Shown here piece after piece: positions 1 through 9,752 of a stretch of DNA of 64,000 nt. The translations under genes were made by a program, and so were the position numbers. Every line of letters begins with the position of its first letter. Positions within the stretch are counted from its first letter, which is position 1. Source of the stretch: Rhabditophanes sp. KR3021 (taxonomy: Eukaryota > Nematoda > Chromadorea > Rhabditida > Alloionematidae). The notes under the pieces are model-generated. The model saw only the letters and a list, made by a program, of their open reading frames with translations, was not told the DNA's origin and searched no databases. Location: the NCBI GenBank assembly GCA_963281155.1, contig CAUJLY010000001.1:1612001-1676000 (forward strand). The letters run 5' to 3'.

Positions 1-1
1 T

Positions 2-391
2 GATTTGATCATCTCCAAGACCAGAAGAAACTCCTTGGTCCAACAAGGAATGGGAAATTGGACTCTTAACTTCGGATTAGTCTTCGAAACTGCCCTTGCA
101 GTATTTTTGTGCTACTGTCCCGGCCTCGACAAGGGATTGAGAATGTATGGATTAAGATTTTCATGGTGGTTCCCAGCACTTCCATTCTCCATCCTCATCT
201 TCATTTACGACGAAGCCAGAAGATACTGCATCAGAAGATGGCCCGGCGGTTGGGTTGAGAGAAACGTAAATTTTTGCTTGTCTGCCATCTAACCTTCGTT
301 TTATTTTCAGATATTACTAAAGGATTCGCCGAGATTATTCAGAATGGTTTTGTTTCAGTGCATTTCGTTTCGAATAAATATCTTGAAATAA
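2..391 (+). CDS. Na+/K+-ATPase alpha subunit, C-terminal end (partial)
   Basis: This is the last part of a P-type Na+/K+-ATPase catalytic subunit, the plasma-membrane pump exchanging three Na+ for two K+ per ATP. Exon 2..265 reads through the last transmembrane helices: it contains [19 protein letters not shown]-like CYCPGLD and IYDEARR, then PGGWVER, all family hallmarks. The gene enters from before the window. Intron 266..310 (45 bp, GTAAAT...TTTTCAG) leads to exon 311..391. Read in frame, exon 2 gives about 26 unrelated residues and stops at 389-391. In another frame the first bases of exon 2 read Tyr-Tyr-stop (312-320), the conserved end of this family. A loss of one GA unit in the GAGAGA run near 257-263 would explain the mismatch. 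Identity is certain; the true C-terminus is not. Confidence 0.9.
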
Positions 392-956
392 ATCTAAATT
401 TGTTAATCATCTACAATTAAATTTATGTTGCATAGACGATTCGCTTCCTGAGAGACATCTTTGTGAAGTAAAAGACACAAGTTAATAACCACATTGCCTA
501 ATACAGGATTGGCTTCTCCTTGGGCTTTCCATTGTTCTTGGCCATCGCATGAGTACTTATTTTTTAAGGGGAATAAGTTAAACTGAGCATTATCCCAATC
601 ACAACGGTAAAACCTTTAGTTTCTTGTTTTATAGTAAACCGTTGGTTACTGGAAAACATGAATAAATGTTCATATAACTTAGAAGAATTTATGATGGAAG
701 TGTATTCCTAATCTGGTATCTTTTAATCATCACATTGTAATCACCAACTAAGGGGACCACGTTGTAGGGGTCTGTGTTAAATATTTAAGGTTATTTAAAT
801 AAAGTTAAGTCTATCTATCGTGATAAGCAGCTATTGATGAATATGTCATTAATGACGTATGGCACAGAGTAAGAATTATTTTGTGAATGAAACGTGCTAT
901 AGATAACATTTAATTCCATATAAGCATGCATTTTATGTACTCCCAAAGTCATTAAA
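392..956. other. Intergenic stretch, nothing recognised
   Basis: AT-rich spacer between the Na+/K+-ATPase gene and the next gene. I see no reading frame, RNA gene or repeat worth naming; it should hold the promoter of the gene starting at 957. Confidence 0.5.
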
Positions 957-2390
957 ATGTTCAAACAATTAGTTTCTTTACTTCTCCTAGCATCTACTTG
1001 CTACTCAGCTGACACTGATGGGACTTATTTCATTACTAGTTTCAATCACTTTCGCGTAGACAATCCAAATGATTATGCCATTGATTTGACTTTAGTACCG
1101 ATTGGAACTGAAAAGTTGAGGGCTTCTGTTAAATCATGGTCTATTAAGGATCGAGCTGTTAAATATGTTACTATCGATGTACTTCCCAACCAAATAAATT
1201 CAGTTGGTTTATTATTCAGTGATGTTGTAAATGACCAAGTCCAATATACAGGAAGAGTAGCTACAGTTCCTGAACCTCGCGTTATCATTAATTCGACTGC
1301 ACCAATTAAAGTTATTGCTAAGTTATTTAATACTAAGACTGGTAGTGGAGATATGTGGATGGTGCCCGATTTTAAAATGTTCGCCAGTGAATATGTTATC
1401 AGATTACCTGTCAGCAAAGACGGTTCGGCTCAGATGATTTCAATGATGACTGATGAAACTACTGATATGAAACTTAATGTCAAGGAATTCATTGGGGGTA
1501 AATTACAACAAGAAAGTGATTTTATTAGTTATGCTCAATATGGAACAACTCAAACTTCAATTATTTCTGCTGGAGATGATTTGGAAAGAACTTTTCTTGT
1601 GACTGCTCCTCGTCCAATTTACGTAGTAGCTGTTTCTACTTGCATCGATATATTTGCTAATTCAGGAGACCAAACTATGCATACCTATGACAAATGCGAT
1701 TATGGAGCTTTCCATCCTTTGCATATAATTAACTTTAATTGTGGTACTACATTCCATGGTGTTTCAGATTTGAGAATGACTAATACTTACTTTTCAAAGT
1801 CCATTTTCGTTTCACCATCCAAAATTCAATGTGGAAGTCAGAATCAAACACCTATTCTTAAATTTAATGATGCTTTTCCTAACGGGCAGCAGCTTAATAT
1901 AACTACAGATGCATCTACAAGATACGATATCAACTCTGTTATATATACTGAATTTGGAATAGAAGCTGATCACGTTATTACTCCCTGGGCAAGATTGGGT
2001 GGAATGAGAAAACCCGGAAATGATAAGAATTCGTTATCATCTGCATTTTTGACTGGCGTCCCAGAAACAACTCAATATATTACTGGATTGACTTCTTTCA
2101 TCACACATACTAGCACAGGTTATTTAGAAGTTTACGGAGACAAAAACGTAAATGCAAAAGAATTTTTAATTGATGGACAAAGTGTAGACAAATCTTTAAT
2201 TAATCAAATTCCAATCAAATTCTTCAGTGGAAACTATTCTTCTTTTATTATTAATATTCCCAAAGGAGGACTTCATACTTTTACTTCGAGAGGGAATTAC
2301 ATTGCTTACGCAGTTGGAACTTTCGTCGATGGGCAAGATTATGGGTTCGGCTACATTACAGGATACAATTGGAGTAATCTTATCTGGTAA
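957..2390 (+). CDS. Secreted IgGFc-binding-protein-N-terminal-like protein
   Basis: A single-exon gene for 477 residues. Residues 1-18 form a signal peptide (MFKQLVSLLLLASTCYSA). The body is beta-rich: FxVxNPxxY near residues 30-40, repeated APIKVIA and RPIYVVAVSTC segments, then CDYGAFHPL and CGTTF. This pattern of repeated strands, the Pro-hydrophobic-Val motif and a Cys-Asp-x-x-x-x-x-Pro stretch resembles the IgGFc-binding protein N-terminal domain found in many nematode secreted proteins. A role in extracellular matrix or mucus-like binding is inference from the family. The start is the first ATG and puts the signal peptide at the N-terminus. It is intronless, and its stop lies 3 bp from the stop of the convergent gene. 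Confidence 0.7.
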   Translation: MFKQLVSLLLLASTCYSADTDGTYFITSFNHFRVDNPNDYAIDLTLVPIGTEKLRASVKSWSIKDRAVKYVTIDVLPNQINSVGLLFSDVVNDQVQYTGRVATVPEPRVIINSTAPIKVIAKLFNTKTGSGDMWMVPDFKMFASEYVIRLPVSKDGSAQMISMMTDETTDMKLNVKEFIGGKLQQESDFISYAQYGTTQTSIISAGDDLERTFLVTAPRPIYVVAVSTCIDIFANSGDQTMHTYDKCDYGAFHPLHIINFNCGTTFHGVSDLRMTNTYFSKSIFVSPSKIQCGSQNQTPILKFNDAFPNGQQLNITTDASTRYDINSVIYTEFGIEADHVITPWARLGGMRKPGNDKNSLSSAFLTGVPETTQYITGLTSFITHTSTGYLEVYGDKNVNAKEFLIDGQSVDKSLINQIPIKFFSGNYSSFIINIPKGGLHTFTSRGNYIAYAVGTFVDGQDYGFGYITGYNWSNLIW

Positions 2391-2393
2391 TAC

Positions 2394-3694
2394 TTAATTT
2401 ATTATTAACCATTGTGGATAATCTTTTTTACATAAAGTTATGGCATCCCTCAAACCATTTATTACTTTTTGACCGATTGCATCGTTGTTTAATTTTATTT
2501 GTTCGAGGGAATCCGTTCTTACTGAATACACTGTGAAGGCAATTAGGATTAGAAATTGAATTGATTGTTCGATGAAATTAGAGTCATAATTGTTTTTGAA
2601 TGTTTCCCAAGACATGTCGAATTTAATTTCGTTCTTAGATGCTTTAGCTACCAACTCTTGATGGAATTTAAATAAACTCTCCTTCTCAATTGAATGTCTT
2701 ATATCAGGGGAACAGCTAGTCAAAATAGCTCTAGTAATATCTTCGGTTATATTTCCCGCATGAAACAATTGAAAATCAACTAAATATATTTCTTTATCTT
2801 GTCTTGATTTATACATAATATTATTGCACCAACTATCGCCTAGCTGCATGGCCAGGCAATTTCCTTCGCTTTCCATTAATTTGCCGCTGTTATACCGACA
2901 AATATCCTTAAAATTAACTATCAAAGCTCGAATATCTGTATCAATATCAATCCAATTAGATTGTGGAATGAATGATTTTATTAAGTCGTAATTTTGACCA
3001 AGCATTCCGATCATTGAAGACATGTTTTCAATTCCAAAAGGCCGTGGAAATTTGGTAATCCATTCTGCGTCTGGCAAAGCAAAGAAATGAGATTGCAAAT
3101 TAAGTAGTTGATCTAATAAATTGTTAGCTTGTTCAAACGTCATTGATTCGTGAATGCAGAAGTTTGAACCTTCTTCGCCAGCGTATTCCATGACTATAGC
3201 TCCTGCTTGCTCATTTACTATCCATTCAAGTGTTCCATAGCATTTAAATAAATTTAGATTTTTGATCTTACTGAAATGGTTATAAAAGTAAACTTCTATG
3301 TTGTGGACTTTTGATAGTAAATGTAAACCTTGCAATTCCTTTTCTTTATTGCTTTCTTTGTGAATATTAAGATCTTTGAAAGCTTCTATCACGCTTTCTA
3401 ATCCAGGTATTTTTACAACAAAATTAAATAGGAAATCATCTTCAAAGGTCACTGAAATTTTATACACTCTTGATATAAATCCCCTTCCACGACTAATATA
3501 TTTTTTTTCGATCTAAATTATAAATTTCAAATATTATAAATTGAACTAACCATTTTTACTTTAATATTTTTATCGGACATCCGTCTAAACTCCGAACAAT
3601 TGTCAATCAAACACCCAAAAATCCACTCCCAGCTAACTCCATCAATACAACTTTCCTGAAGAACCCCATCACAAAAATAATCACTACTCACCAT
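2394..3694 (-). CDS. CHK kinase-like (DUF1679/ecdysteroid-kinase-like) protein
   Basis: Two exons, complement(2394..3512, 3551..3694), give about 420 residues, the usual length of nematode CHK kinase-like proteins. The short first exon (48 codons) joins in frame to GRGFISRVYKISV, the family's glycine loop; the 38 bp intron is GTTAGT...TTTAG. Further marks are AIVMEYAGEEG (hinge), LGDSWCNNIMY (catalytic loop) and LVDFQLFHAG with DFQ in place of DFG. The family phosphorylates small molecules such as ecdysteroid- or choline-like compounds and is linked to detoxification; the substrate here is unknown. The catalytic-loop His normally before Gly-Asp is Leu (QLGD), which may reduce or abolish activity. 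Its 3' end abuts the convergent gene at 2390. Confidence 0.82.
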
Positions 3695-4128
3695 CTTAAA
3701 GCAATAAATAATACAATTAAATCACATAATGATTCATATTTATATCCATTTCATATTTACATCTATTTAATCACAAGCTTATGATTGTTTAAACATTTAA
3801 AATATGCTTTGATCTATTAGATTAATGGTTAGATTGAAAATGATAGAGACTGAATGTCAACAAAGTAGATCAAGATAAAACGTTAATTTTATACAATAAA
3901 ATGTGATATTTACAACATTTGTTTATGCGGTAAGATGTTATTCATGAAAGTATAAAAAGCCCAGAATATAGATTTCGGAATGATTTATTAAGTATATAAC
4001 TTTGATAGTGCAAAAGTAATAAGATATATGTAAAATCAAGCATTTGTATATGTGTCTGCAACATTTTATATAAAACAATTGCCAAAGGAGATTTGTCTCT
4101 AGCATTTATTTTATACAATAAATGTAGT
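3695..4128. other. Intergenic stretch, nothing recognised
   Basis: AT-rich spacer between two minus-strand genes. A 70-codon frame at 3942-4154 on the minus strand is low-complexity and overlaps the stop of the next gene; I do not consider it coding. Confidence 0.45.
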
Positions 4129-4422
4129 TTATGATTGTTCATCGTCAGCTTCATTTCTGTTTTCCATTAGCCCAAAGAAAGCGTTTTCAATGGCAGTTGT
4201 GAATGATTCGTCCCATGCAAGGTGAGCTGAAAAGGAGAGAATTTTTTCAAATTCAGTAGAGATTAGAAGCAGTTTTTGGACGATATGTTGCTGGAGCTGC
4301 AAATACAATGTTAAAGCCATAATTAAATTCGAACTTACTTCAGTCTCTGTTTTAAAATCAGCAACACTATGAGAATCTCCTTCAGCTCCAGCCTTTTCTC
4401 CATCAACATTAGCCTTCTCCAT
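4129..4422 (-). CDS. Small acidic helical protein, unknown function
   Basis: Two exons, complement(4129..4296, 4339..4422), give 83 residues. The intron is exactly 42 bp (GTAAGT...TTTGCAG), divisible by three and free of stops, so the unspliced frame also reads as 97 residues. The N-terminus is charged (MEKANVDGEKAGAEGDS), followed by an amphipathic helical stretch (LQQHIVQKLLLISTEFEKIL) and an acidic tail (NEADDEQS). There is no signal peptide, so an intracellular protein is likely. I do not recognise a family; a small helical subunit of a larger complex is possible but unsupported. Confidence 0.6.
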   Translation of the reverse strand: MEKANVDGEKAGAEGDSHSVADFKTETEVSSNLIMALTLYLQLQQHIVQKLLLISTEFEKILSFSAHLAWDESFTTAIENAFFGLMENRNEADDEQS

Positions 4423-4569
4423 CTCAAAAGATTTTAATAAATGTAATTTATCAAATAAGAATATCTCTCCCCCTTAAATACCCCCAACAACCACTTGAAA
4501 CACATAAGCCGACATCAACATTTATTCAAACCACTTCAAAAGTACAAAATAATTAATATGTCATTTAAA

Positions 4570-5316
4570 TTAATAAGGCATCATCTCAGTTTCAGCTGTC
4601 ACTTTGACAGGAGCTTGGACGGGTGTAGCATACGCTAGCATGAATCTACCTCCTTGTTCGACTTTGCAGATGAGATTGGAGTAGAAGTGGGATTTTGAGG
4701 CGTAATCGCCAATGCCTGCTATTGTTTCGAAAGTTTTGTTGAATTTAGATTGAGCAGAGGATTGTATTTCGTTGGCGATAGATTGAGTATTGCATTTTTG
4801 CCATCGACCGCCTTGGGATAGTTTAAGTTTGTTGAATGCGTCTAGGATTACTCGCTCTAGTTGGGGGTTGCAACACATGAAGCCGCTGTTGTTGGTGTAG
4901 CATTCTTTGAGGGGGAAGTTGTTTGTTTTTGGAGGCTCTGTGACGAAGTCGTACCCAGAATAAGTTATTTTACGATGTGGTTTGTTATAAACCATTAAAG
5001 GTTTGGTTACTTGGTAGTAATCATTCTGGATTACGTTTTTGGGGGAATCGTTTATTCGGGTATCATGGAAAATGTTTTTAGCTGAATTGTCAACTGAAAC
5101 AACGTCATTTCTGTCAACCACATTTCCATTTAGAGTAGCTTTCATGTTTCTTAGGTAGACGGGATTGCCACGGATGAATACTTTAGTTATGGGTAGATTA
5201 GATGGTGGCAGAGAATATTTTCCATTATTCAAATGTAATATTTCACCGCAAAAAGTAAATTTAACATGTAATATAAAAACAAACAAATTAAAGAAGACAC
5301 TCATATGGAGAGGCAA
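4570..5316 (-). CDS. Ground-like domain protein (hedgehog-related)
   Basis: A single-exon gene for 248 residues with an N-terminal signal peptide; the Met at residue 5 is an equally good start. The C-terminal half (about residues 138-235) is a ground-like domain: CYTNNSGFMCCNPQLE, then a spaced CNTQSIANEIQ, FETIAGIGDYASKSHFYSN, LICKVE and a final LAYATP. Such proteins are nematode-specific, secreted hedgehog-related proteins linked to cuticle and apical matrix formation. The linker (residues 25-135) is polar and carries a tyrosine-rich YDYYQV-like segment. The partner and site of action here are not known. Confidence 0.88.
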   Translation of the reverse strand: MPLHMSVFFNLFVFILHVKFTFCGEILHLNNGKYSLPPSNLPITKVFIRGNPVYLRNMKATLNGNVVDRNDVVSVDNSAKNIFHDTRINDSPKNVIQNDYYQVTKPLMVYNKPHRKITYSGYDFVTEPPKTNNFPLKECYTNNSGFMCCNPQLERVILDAFNKLKLSQGGRWQKCNTQSIANEIQSSAQSKFNKTFETIAGIGDYASKSHFYSNLICKVEQGGRFMLAYATPVQAPVKVTAETEMMPY

Positions 5317-5367
5317 ATTTTATTGAAATAAAGAGTAAATTTTCTGACAACAATAATATGCATATTT

Positions 5368-6552
5368 TTATTGAGGAACATCCAAAAAGGAGATAAACTC
5401 CGTACTTAAGAGGCTTAATAAAATTCCAGTTATCATAGTATGTGGTAAGATTACTCCCAACAATCCGAAATTAGAAAATAAAAAGGGAAAGGTGATGGTT
5501 GAGGTAAATGAAAAGAGCCAGAGGTGCGTTCTTGCATAGGCAGAAATTTGAAGATATTGAGATTCAGTTGACAAAAGTTCGATGGGCAGACATTGGATTA
5601 GCGAGCATGGGCCAGAAGAAATAATTGCTAAAATGAGTGTTAATGTTCCGAGCAAATAAGTCTTGGTTGAATCGTCAATAAAATTGACAAGTAAGATTAT
5701 CGTAATCGCCACCTGTATAAGAAAACATATCAAAAATCCCTTTAATACTATTCTTTTTCTGGTTAAGATCTTTGAAAAAATATTAAGTAGTAGAAGGAAG
5801 ATTATTTGAAGTAGGGGATAAAAGAAAGATAAGCCGGTAGATGATTGCTGTGTGTACCCGAATGATTTGAATATTTCTATTGAAAATGTCATGATAAAAG
5901 AAACACCCACGGATACATTTAAACACATTAAGAGGAGTGTGTATTTAAAGATTATGGGTGGAATGACAGGATCATGGATGGATTCTATTTCGAGGTAATT
6001 TGATTCAATTGTTTTGGTTATTATTTTATGGCCGTGGAAGTAGAAGAAAAAGGATACAAGTATGTTTGGGATTGATATGATTATTAGGTAATATTGGATT
6101 GTTAGAGATCCGAATAAATAGCCAAAGTTGGGGAAAAAGTTGCCTAGTGAAAAAGCAATTGAGGGTAACAAAAAGATGGCAGGTCTGGTTTGATAATTCG
6201 AACATTGCGTCAAACTAACACCCATCACTACAAATCCTATTCCAGTTCCTATTCCAATTAATAATCTTCCTATGGTTATTAAATAAAATGTTGCGAAGCA
6301 TTGCAAAAGAGATCCAAATAATATGAAAGCGGCATTGATAGTAAATGAATTCTGCACATTCAAAGTATCGCTTAGTTTGAAAGAATATAGTAAAGTTCCA
6401 ATGATTTGACCAAGAGGAAAAATAGATGAAATTATAGTTATTTCGATTGTTGTCAACTCAGATAATTCTTCAATAATATTGGGAACAGATTGATTAAATA
6501 TTTGAAATGAAGATAGGAAACAAATTAAAAAAAGTGATAAGAAACTCATCAT
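5368..6552 (-). CDS. MFS (sugar-transporter-like) membrane transporter
   Basis: A single-exon gene for 394 residues with about 11-12 hydrophobic helices. After helix 1 comes IIEELSELTTIEITIISSIFPLG; the loop and helix 4 contain TIGRLLIGIGTGIGFV, matching the Gly-Arg-x-x-x-Gly-x-Gly-x-Gly motif of SLC2/MFS carriers. A charged central loop (about residues 180-200) separates the two halves, and PCSLIQCLPIELLS in the second half resembles the IP-x-E motif after helix 10. It is shorter than typical SLC2 proteins (450-500), with a reduced central loop and C-tail. The substrate cannot be read from the sequence. Confidence 0.78.
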   Translation of the reverse strand: MMSFLSLFLICFLSSFQIFNQSVPNIIEELSELTTIEITIISSIFPLGQIIGTLLYSFKLSDTLNVQNSFTINAAFILFGSLLQCFATFYLITIGRLLIGIGTGIGFVVMGVSLTQCSNYQTRPAIFLLPSIAFSLGNFFPNFGYLFGSLTIQYYLIIISIPNILVSFFFYFHGHKIITKTIESNYLEIESIHDPVIPPIIFKYTLLLMCLNVSVGVSFIMTFSIEIFKSFGYTQQSSTGLSFFYPLLQIIFLLLLNIFSKILTRKRIVLKGFLICFLIQVAITIILLVNFIDDSTKTYLLGTLTLILAIISSGPCSLIQCLPIELLSTESQYLQISAYARTHLWLFSFTSTITFPFLFSNFGLLGVILPHTMITGILLSLLSTEFISFLDVPQ

Positions 6553-6795
6553 TAAAGTTGGAATGATTTTCCTTTATTTTATTAAGTTTTATTTAAAGTA
6601 TGTTAATGACAGGAACAACTGTTCTACGAATGTAGACGTTCCTAGCATTCATCATATTAATTTAGGGAAAGCTCTTACATGTCAATTAAATTTGCATTTA
6701 AAGATGTTTATGACGCGTTTGTATGTTTGTGACAAAATTCAAATTATAAGTGCAAATTTGGTACAATTTAACATAAGCTCATTACAATCCTTTTT

Positions 6796-7654
6796 ATGAG
6801 TATGTTTCTGACATTATGTGTTGCCTTGCTTAATTTTTGGTTTTTTTCACCAGTTGTGTCAAACCTGATACGGGTCCAAGTTATCTGCAGAGAAGCAGAA
6901 AAAGATAGACGAGAAAATCGACAGGTACAGACATTACTTAATGAACTTTTCTAAGATGAAAATACCTGACACAACTCCACACCAAGAATTGGGCAGACAT
7001 TCCAAAGGAGTCCACTGTTACTCAAAAAAAATTTGTGAAAAGATTTAAGGAAATGATGTCGGGAATACATGGTTGTCATCAATTTGAATTTTCGATGGAA
7101 CTTAGTCTGCCTTATTTTATGTATGTGATGGCTAATACTGAGATAAAAGAACTTAGTAAGTACAATGATGTGAAGACAGTTGTATTGGTGGCGCCACAGA
7201 AGAATTCCATGGTCTCCAATCCGATTGAAGCTAATTATCAGATTGTCAATGAGACTTTTGTTCATATTCGGAAGGCAGAGAAAATTGGCGTTGGGATTAA
7301 AAGTGGGATTGATAATTTGATTTGGCTTGAAAAAATTACTAAATTTGAACATGCTTTTTTGAGTTTGGCTCAGGAATTACTCCAAAATAAGTCTGTTCTT
7401 ACTGAAGTGAAGACAATCGAAGGCATCGGCAAGACTGACATCATCTCTGACATCGACTTCGAGCAAACTCCGGAATCCGACCTCTACCTTTCATTATCCT
7501 CGCCGTCGTCTATGAAAAAAGTGTGGACAAAATGAAACAATCCCCATTCGTTGATGAAACTGTGACCACCTTCGTTGCCATCCACAAAGAAGTTCCCAAG
7601 GATGTGAGAAATATTCTGCGAAAGAGTCTATTTTATCACGATGCGGTCGTTTAA
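6796..7654 (+). pseudogene. Secreted protein of unknown family, frameshifted near its end
   Basis: Exon 6796..6924 encodes a signal peptide (MSMFLTLCVALLNFWFF). Intron 6925..6986 (GTACAG...CCAAG) joins in frame to exon 6987.., which reads to a stop at 7535 (about 226 residues in all). Beyond it, frame +2 stays open to 7654 for 51 codons of plausible protein (AVVYEKSVDKMKQ... to KSLFYHDAVV). A missing T in the short T run at 7488-7490 would join the two. From about 7390 on, codons become clearly richer in C and G than elsewhere. No family is recognised. Either a recently broken gene or an assembly indel. Confidence 0.55.
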
Positions 7655-7805
7655 ACAAGACATATCATAATAATTATATTTTTTAATTACAAATTCTAAT
7701 ATTTTGTTATTTCCTTGTGAACTTGACAATAAATACTTATGCATATTTAACTTGTTTGTGTGTTTTATAAAATAGTATTTAACAAACTTAATTTTTATTT
7801 GATTA

Positions 7806-8212
7806 TTACTCCACGATTAAAACCAAGCTTTTAGTTGTGGTTTTATTTGTCATTATTGTGTTTTTATTCTTCAGTTTCAGAACCCAACTTCTAATAGTCT
7901 TTTTCAAAGTTGTGTTTGCTACTAGAAAAATAATCACGGGAAAACCATGTGTATTAATTGATCCAAGTTGAGCTAGTGTGATTCCGACTCTGGAAAATGC
8001 AACATAATTTTCAGGTATAAATGCTCAATTTGTAAATATTACAACTAAACACACTGCTGCTGTTTGAAGAAATAAAATTAAACTTTGAGAATCATTTGAA
8101 GTTTTTGATTTGATTCCAAATGTCTTTTTTGAAAAATAAACAAGAAAGAAAACTATATAAATTATGAACAGAATTGTATTTCCTAAGTTGGTTCATTCAT
8201 ATTGAAGTGCAT
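7806..8212 (-). pseudogene. Srt chemoreceptor pseudogene (C-terminal half)
   Basis: On the minus strand this reads IIYIVFFLVYFSKKTFGIKS, then SNDSQSLILFLQTAA and FLVANTTLKKTIRSW, nearly the same as residues 220-320 of the Srt gene at 54,032. It has in-frame TGA codons (for example in TN*AFIPENY) and lacks helices 1-4. It keeps the helix-7 segment (GITLAQLGSIN and THGFPV) that the 54 kb copy has lost. High similarity suggests a fairly recent duplication followed by decay. Confidence 0.85.
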
Positions 8213-8690
8213 AACGTAGTCCCCTATTTCTTATATACACTATTTGATCTATTTGTGAACGATCGTATCAAATTGTTACTCCCATTAAAATGTTACAACT
8301 CTAATTATTGAGAATTTGTGTTATATAGGAGTATTATTAAAAATTATACATTTGAATGTATCAAAGCACGCTGGAAAATAACTAAAATTTGCTTTCTTAT
8401 ATACTATTTAATCTATAGCCACATTGCTTGATCTTGAATAATTGGCATTTTGTTCATAAAACAAAAATATGTACAATCCGACCTTTTAATTTTTTTATAA
8501 ACATATATTTTATATAAATGTAATATAATGTAACTAATTGTAATATAATTATAAATTAACACAAAGGCAATTAATGCATACGTGTATTTGTATATAATTG
8601 TTTCTTTCACACAATAATAAATGAAACAATTATTTAGTTTAAAATTATTTTATTCATATGGAAAAAAGATAATAGAAATTCAAAAATGAA
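8213..8690. other. Intergenic stretch, nothing recognised
   Basis: Very AT-rich spacer between the Srt pseudogene and the next receptor. A 65-codon hydrophobic minus-strand frame (8413-8610) is low-complexity Tyr/Ile-rich sequence and is not supported as a gene. Confidence 0.45.
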
Positions 8691-9752
8691 TTACATAACT
8701 GTATGATTAGCCTTCTTAACAGAAGGAACTTTATTGCTGACTCTTCTTTGTGAGTTAAGATTCATATTTGCAGAAACAGTAATAACAGTTATTGGAGTTT
8801 TAGTAGCTAATTCAGGCTTCATTAATCGCATGTCAATGAGTATCATTTCACGAATATCTTTGATAAAAATAACTGATAAAAGCACGCAAACGCCCATACT
8901 TGAATAAAAAATAGCATTTAGATATTTCCAAATCGGCCATGACTCACTTGTCTTTGCTACATGGAATAAAATTAAATCTTTTTGAAAGTAAAACTTACCA
9001 ATGGAATACAATATGCCTGTAGCTACAGAAGGGCCGTAGGAAAAAACAGGAAAAACACTTTGTACTGTTAACGCAATGAAAAGCTGTTTTTGTTCTTTTA
9101 TCCTCCTCTGACTAGCTACTTTATTTTGAGCATGTAACGCATAAAAAGTATAAACATTCATTAATCCAGCAAAAATGGGAGCCGCAACTAATGTGAACAT
9201 CATTAAATATTGACTCTTATGTATATACGGATTTGTTGAAAAATGTTGATACGTGCAAACTTCATCGGCAATATAAACAGGATGGGAATCAAACTTATGA
9301 CCAAAGTGAAATACTATAGCAGGTAAATTTATAATTAAAGCAATTGTTGCCAAAATTGTTGGGTTACATCCTTTGTTTCGAATAATTTTGAAGTGCCTGT
9401 CGATGTAAATGATGAATGGTGTTGAGAAGACTATTTGCAAGGTAATATAAAAGAATGACCGTATCCATGCACACCCCATTACACTTATTGGTAAATCAAA
9501 GTAATAAGGGACCAGATAAATTAACGCAGTTGCGACGGCATGGATGGAAGCTATCATGTATTCGATTGATAATATTATGACGGTCATTTTTAACATTGGC
9601 CTTTTGGTGAATCTGTCGTTGGTTAAAGCTTTGTAAAGGAAATATATGTTTGGAAAGATGGAGAAAAATGATAGGATAAATATTTCAAGTGCCGTTGGGT
9701 AGTAAGCTAAATTAACTGGAGCAAAATATTTAGGTTTAAATAATTCTTCCAT
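8691..9752 (-). CDS. Seven-transmembrane chemoreceptor, Str-superfamily-like
   Basis: A single-exon gene for 353 residues with seven hydrophobic segments starting at about residue 21. After helix 5 comes the charged loop NKVASQRRIKEQKQLFIALTVQSVFPVFSYGP; the pattern of a basic loop, Leu-Phe-Ile-Ala-Leu, Gln and Pro entering helix 6 is typical of Str/Srh/Srd-type nematode receptors. Such proteins detect chemical cues at the cilia of sensory neurons. The C-tail (residues 305-353) is basic and Ser/Thr-rich. The exact subfamily is uncertain. Confidence 0.78.
   Translation of the reverse strand: MEELFKPKYFAPVNLAYYPTALEIFILSFFSIFPNIYFLYKALTNDRFTKRPMLKMTVIILSIEYMIASIHAVATALIYLVPYYFDLPISVMGCAWIRSFFYITLQIVFSTPFIIYIDRHFKIIRNKGCNPTILATIALIINLPAIVFHFGHKFDSHPVYIADEVCTYQHFSTNPYIHKSQYLMMFTLVAAPIFAGLMNVYTFYALHAQNKVASQRRIKEQKQLFIALTVQSVFPVFSYGPSVATGILYSIGKFYFQKDLILFHVAKTSESWPIWKYLNAIFYSSMGVCVLLSVIFIKDIREMILIDMRLMKPELATKTPITVITVSANMNLNSQRRVSNKVPSVKKANHTVM

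Noticed and set aside
1073..1417. Long antisense frame within the IgGFc-like gene
   Set aside because: It mirrors the sense gene, which has a signal peptide and family motifs; the antisense frame has none.
6563..6799. Plus-strand frame of 78 codons after the MFS gene
   Set aside because: No motif, AT-driven composition, and it lies in the shared upstream region of two divergent genes.
7806..8212. TGA codons in the Srt relic as possible recoded (selenocysteine or Trp) sites
   Set aside because: The gene also lacks its first four helices, so simple decay explains the stops.
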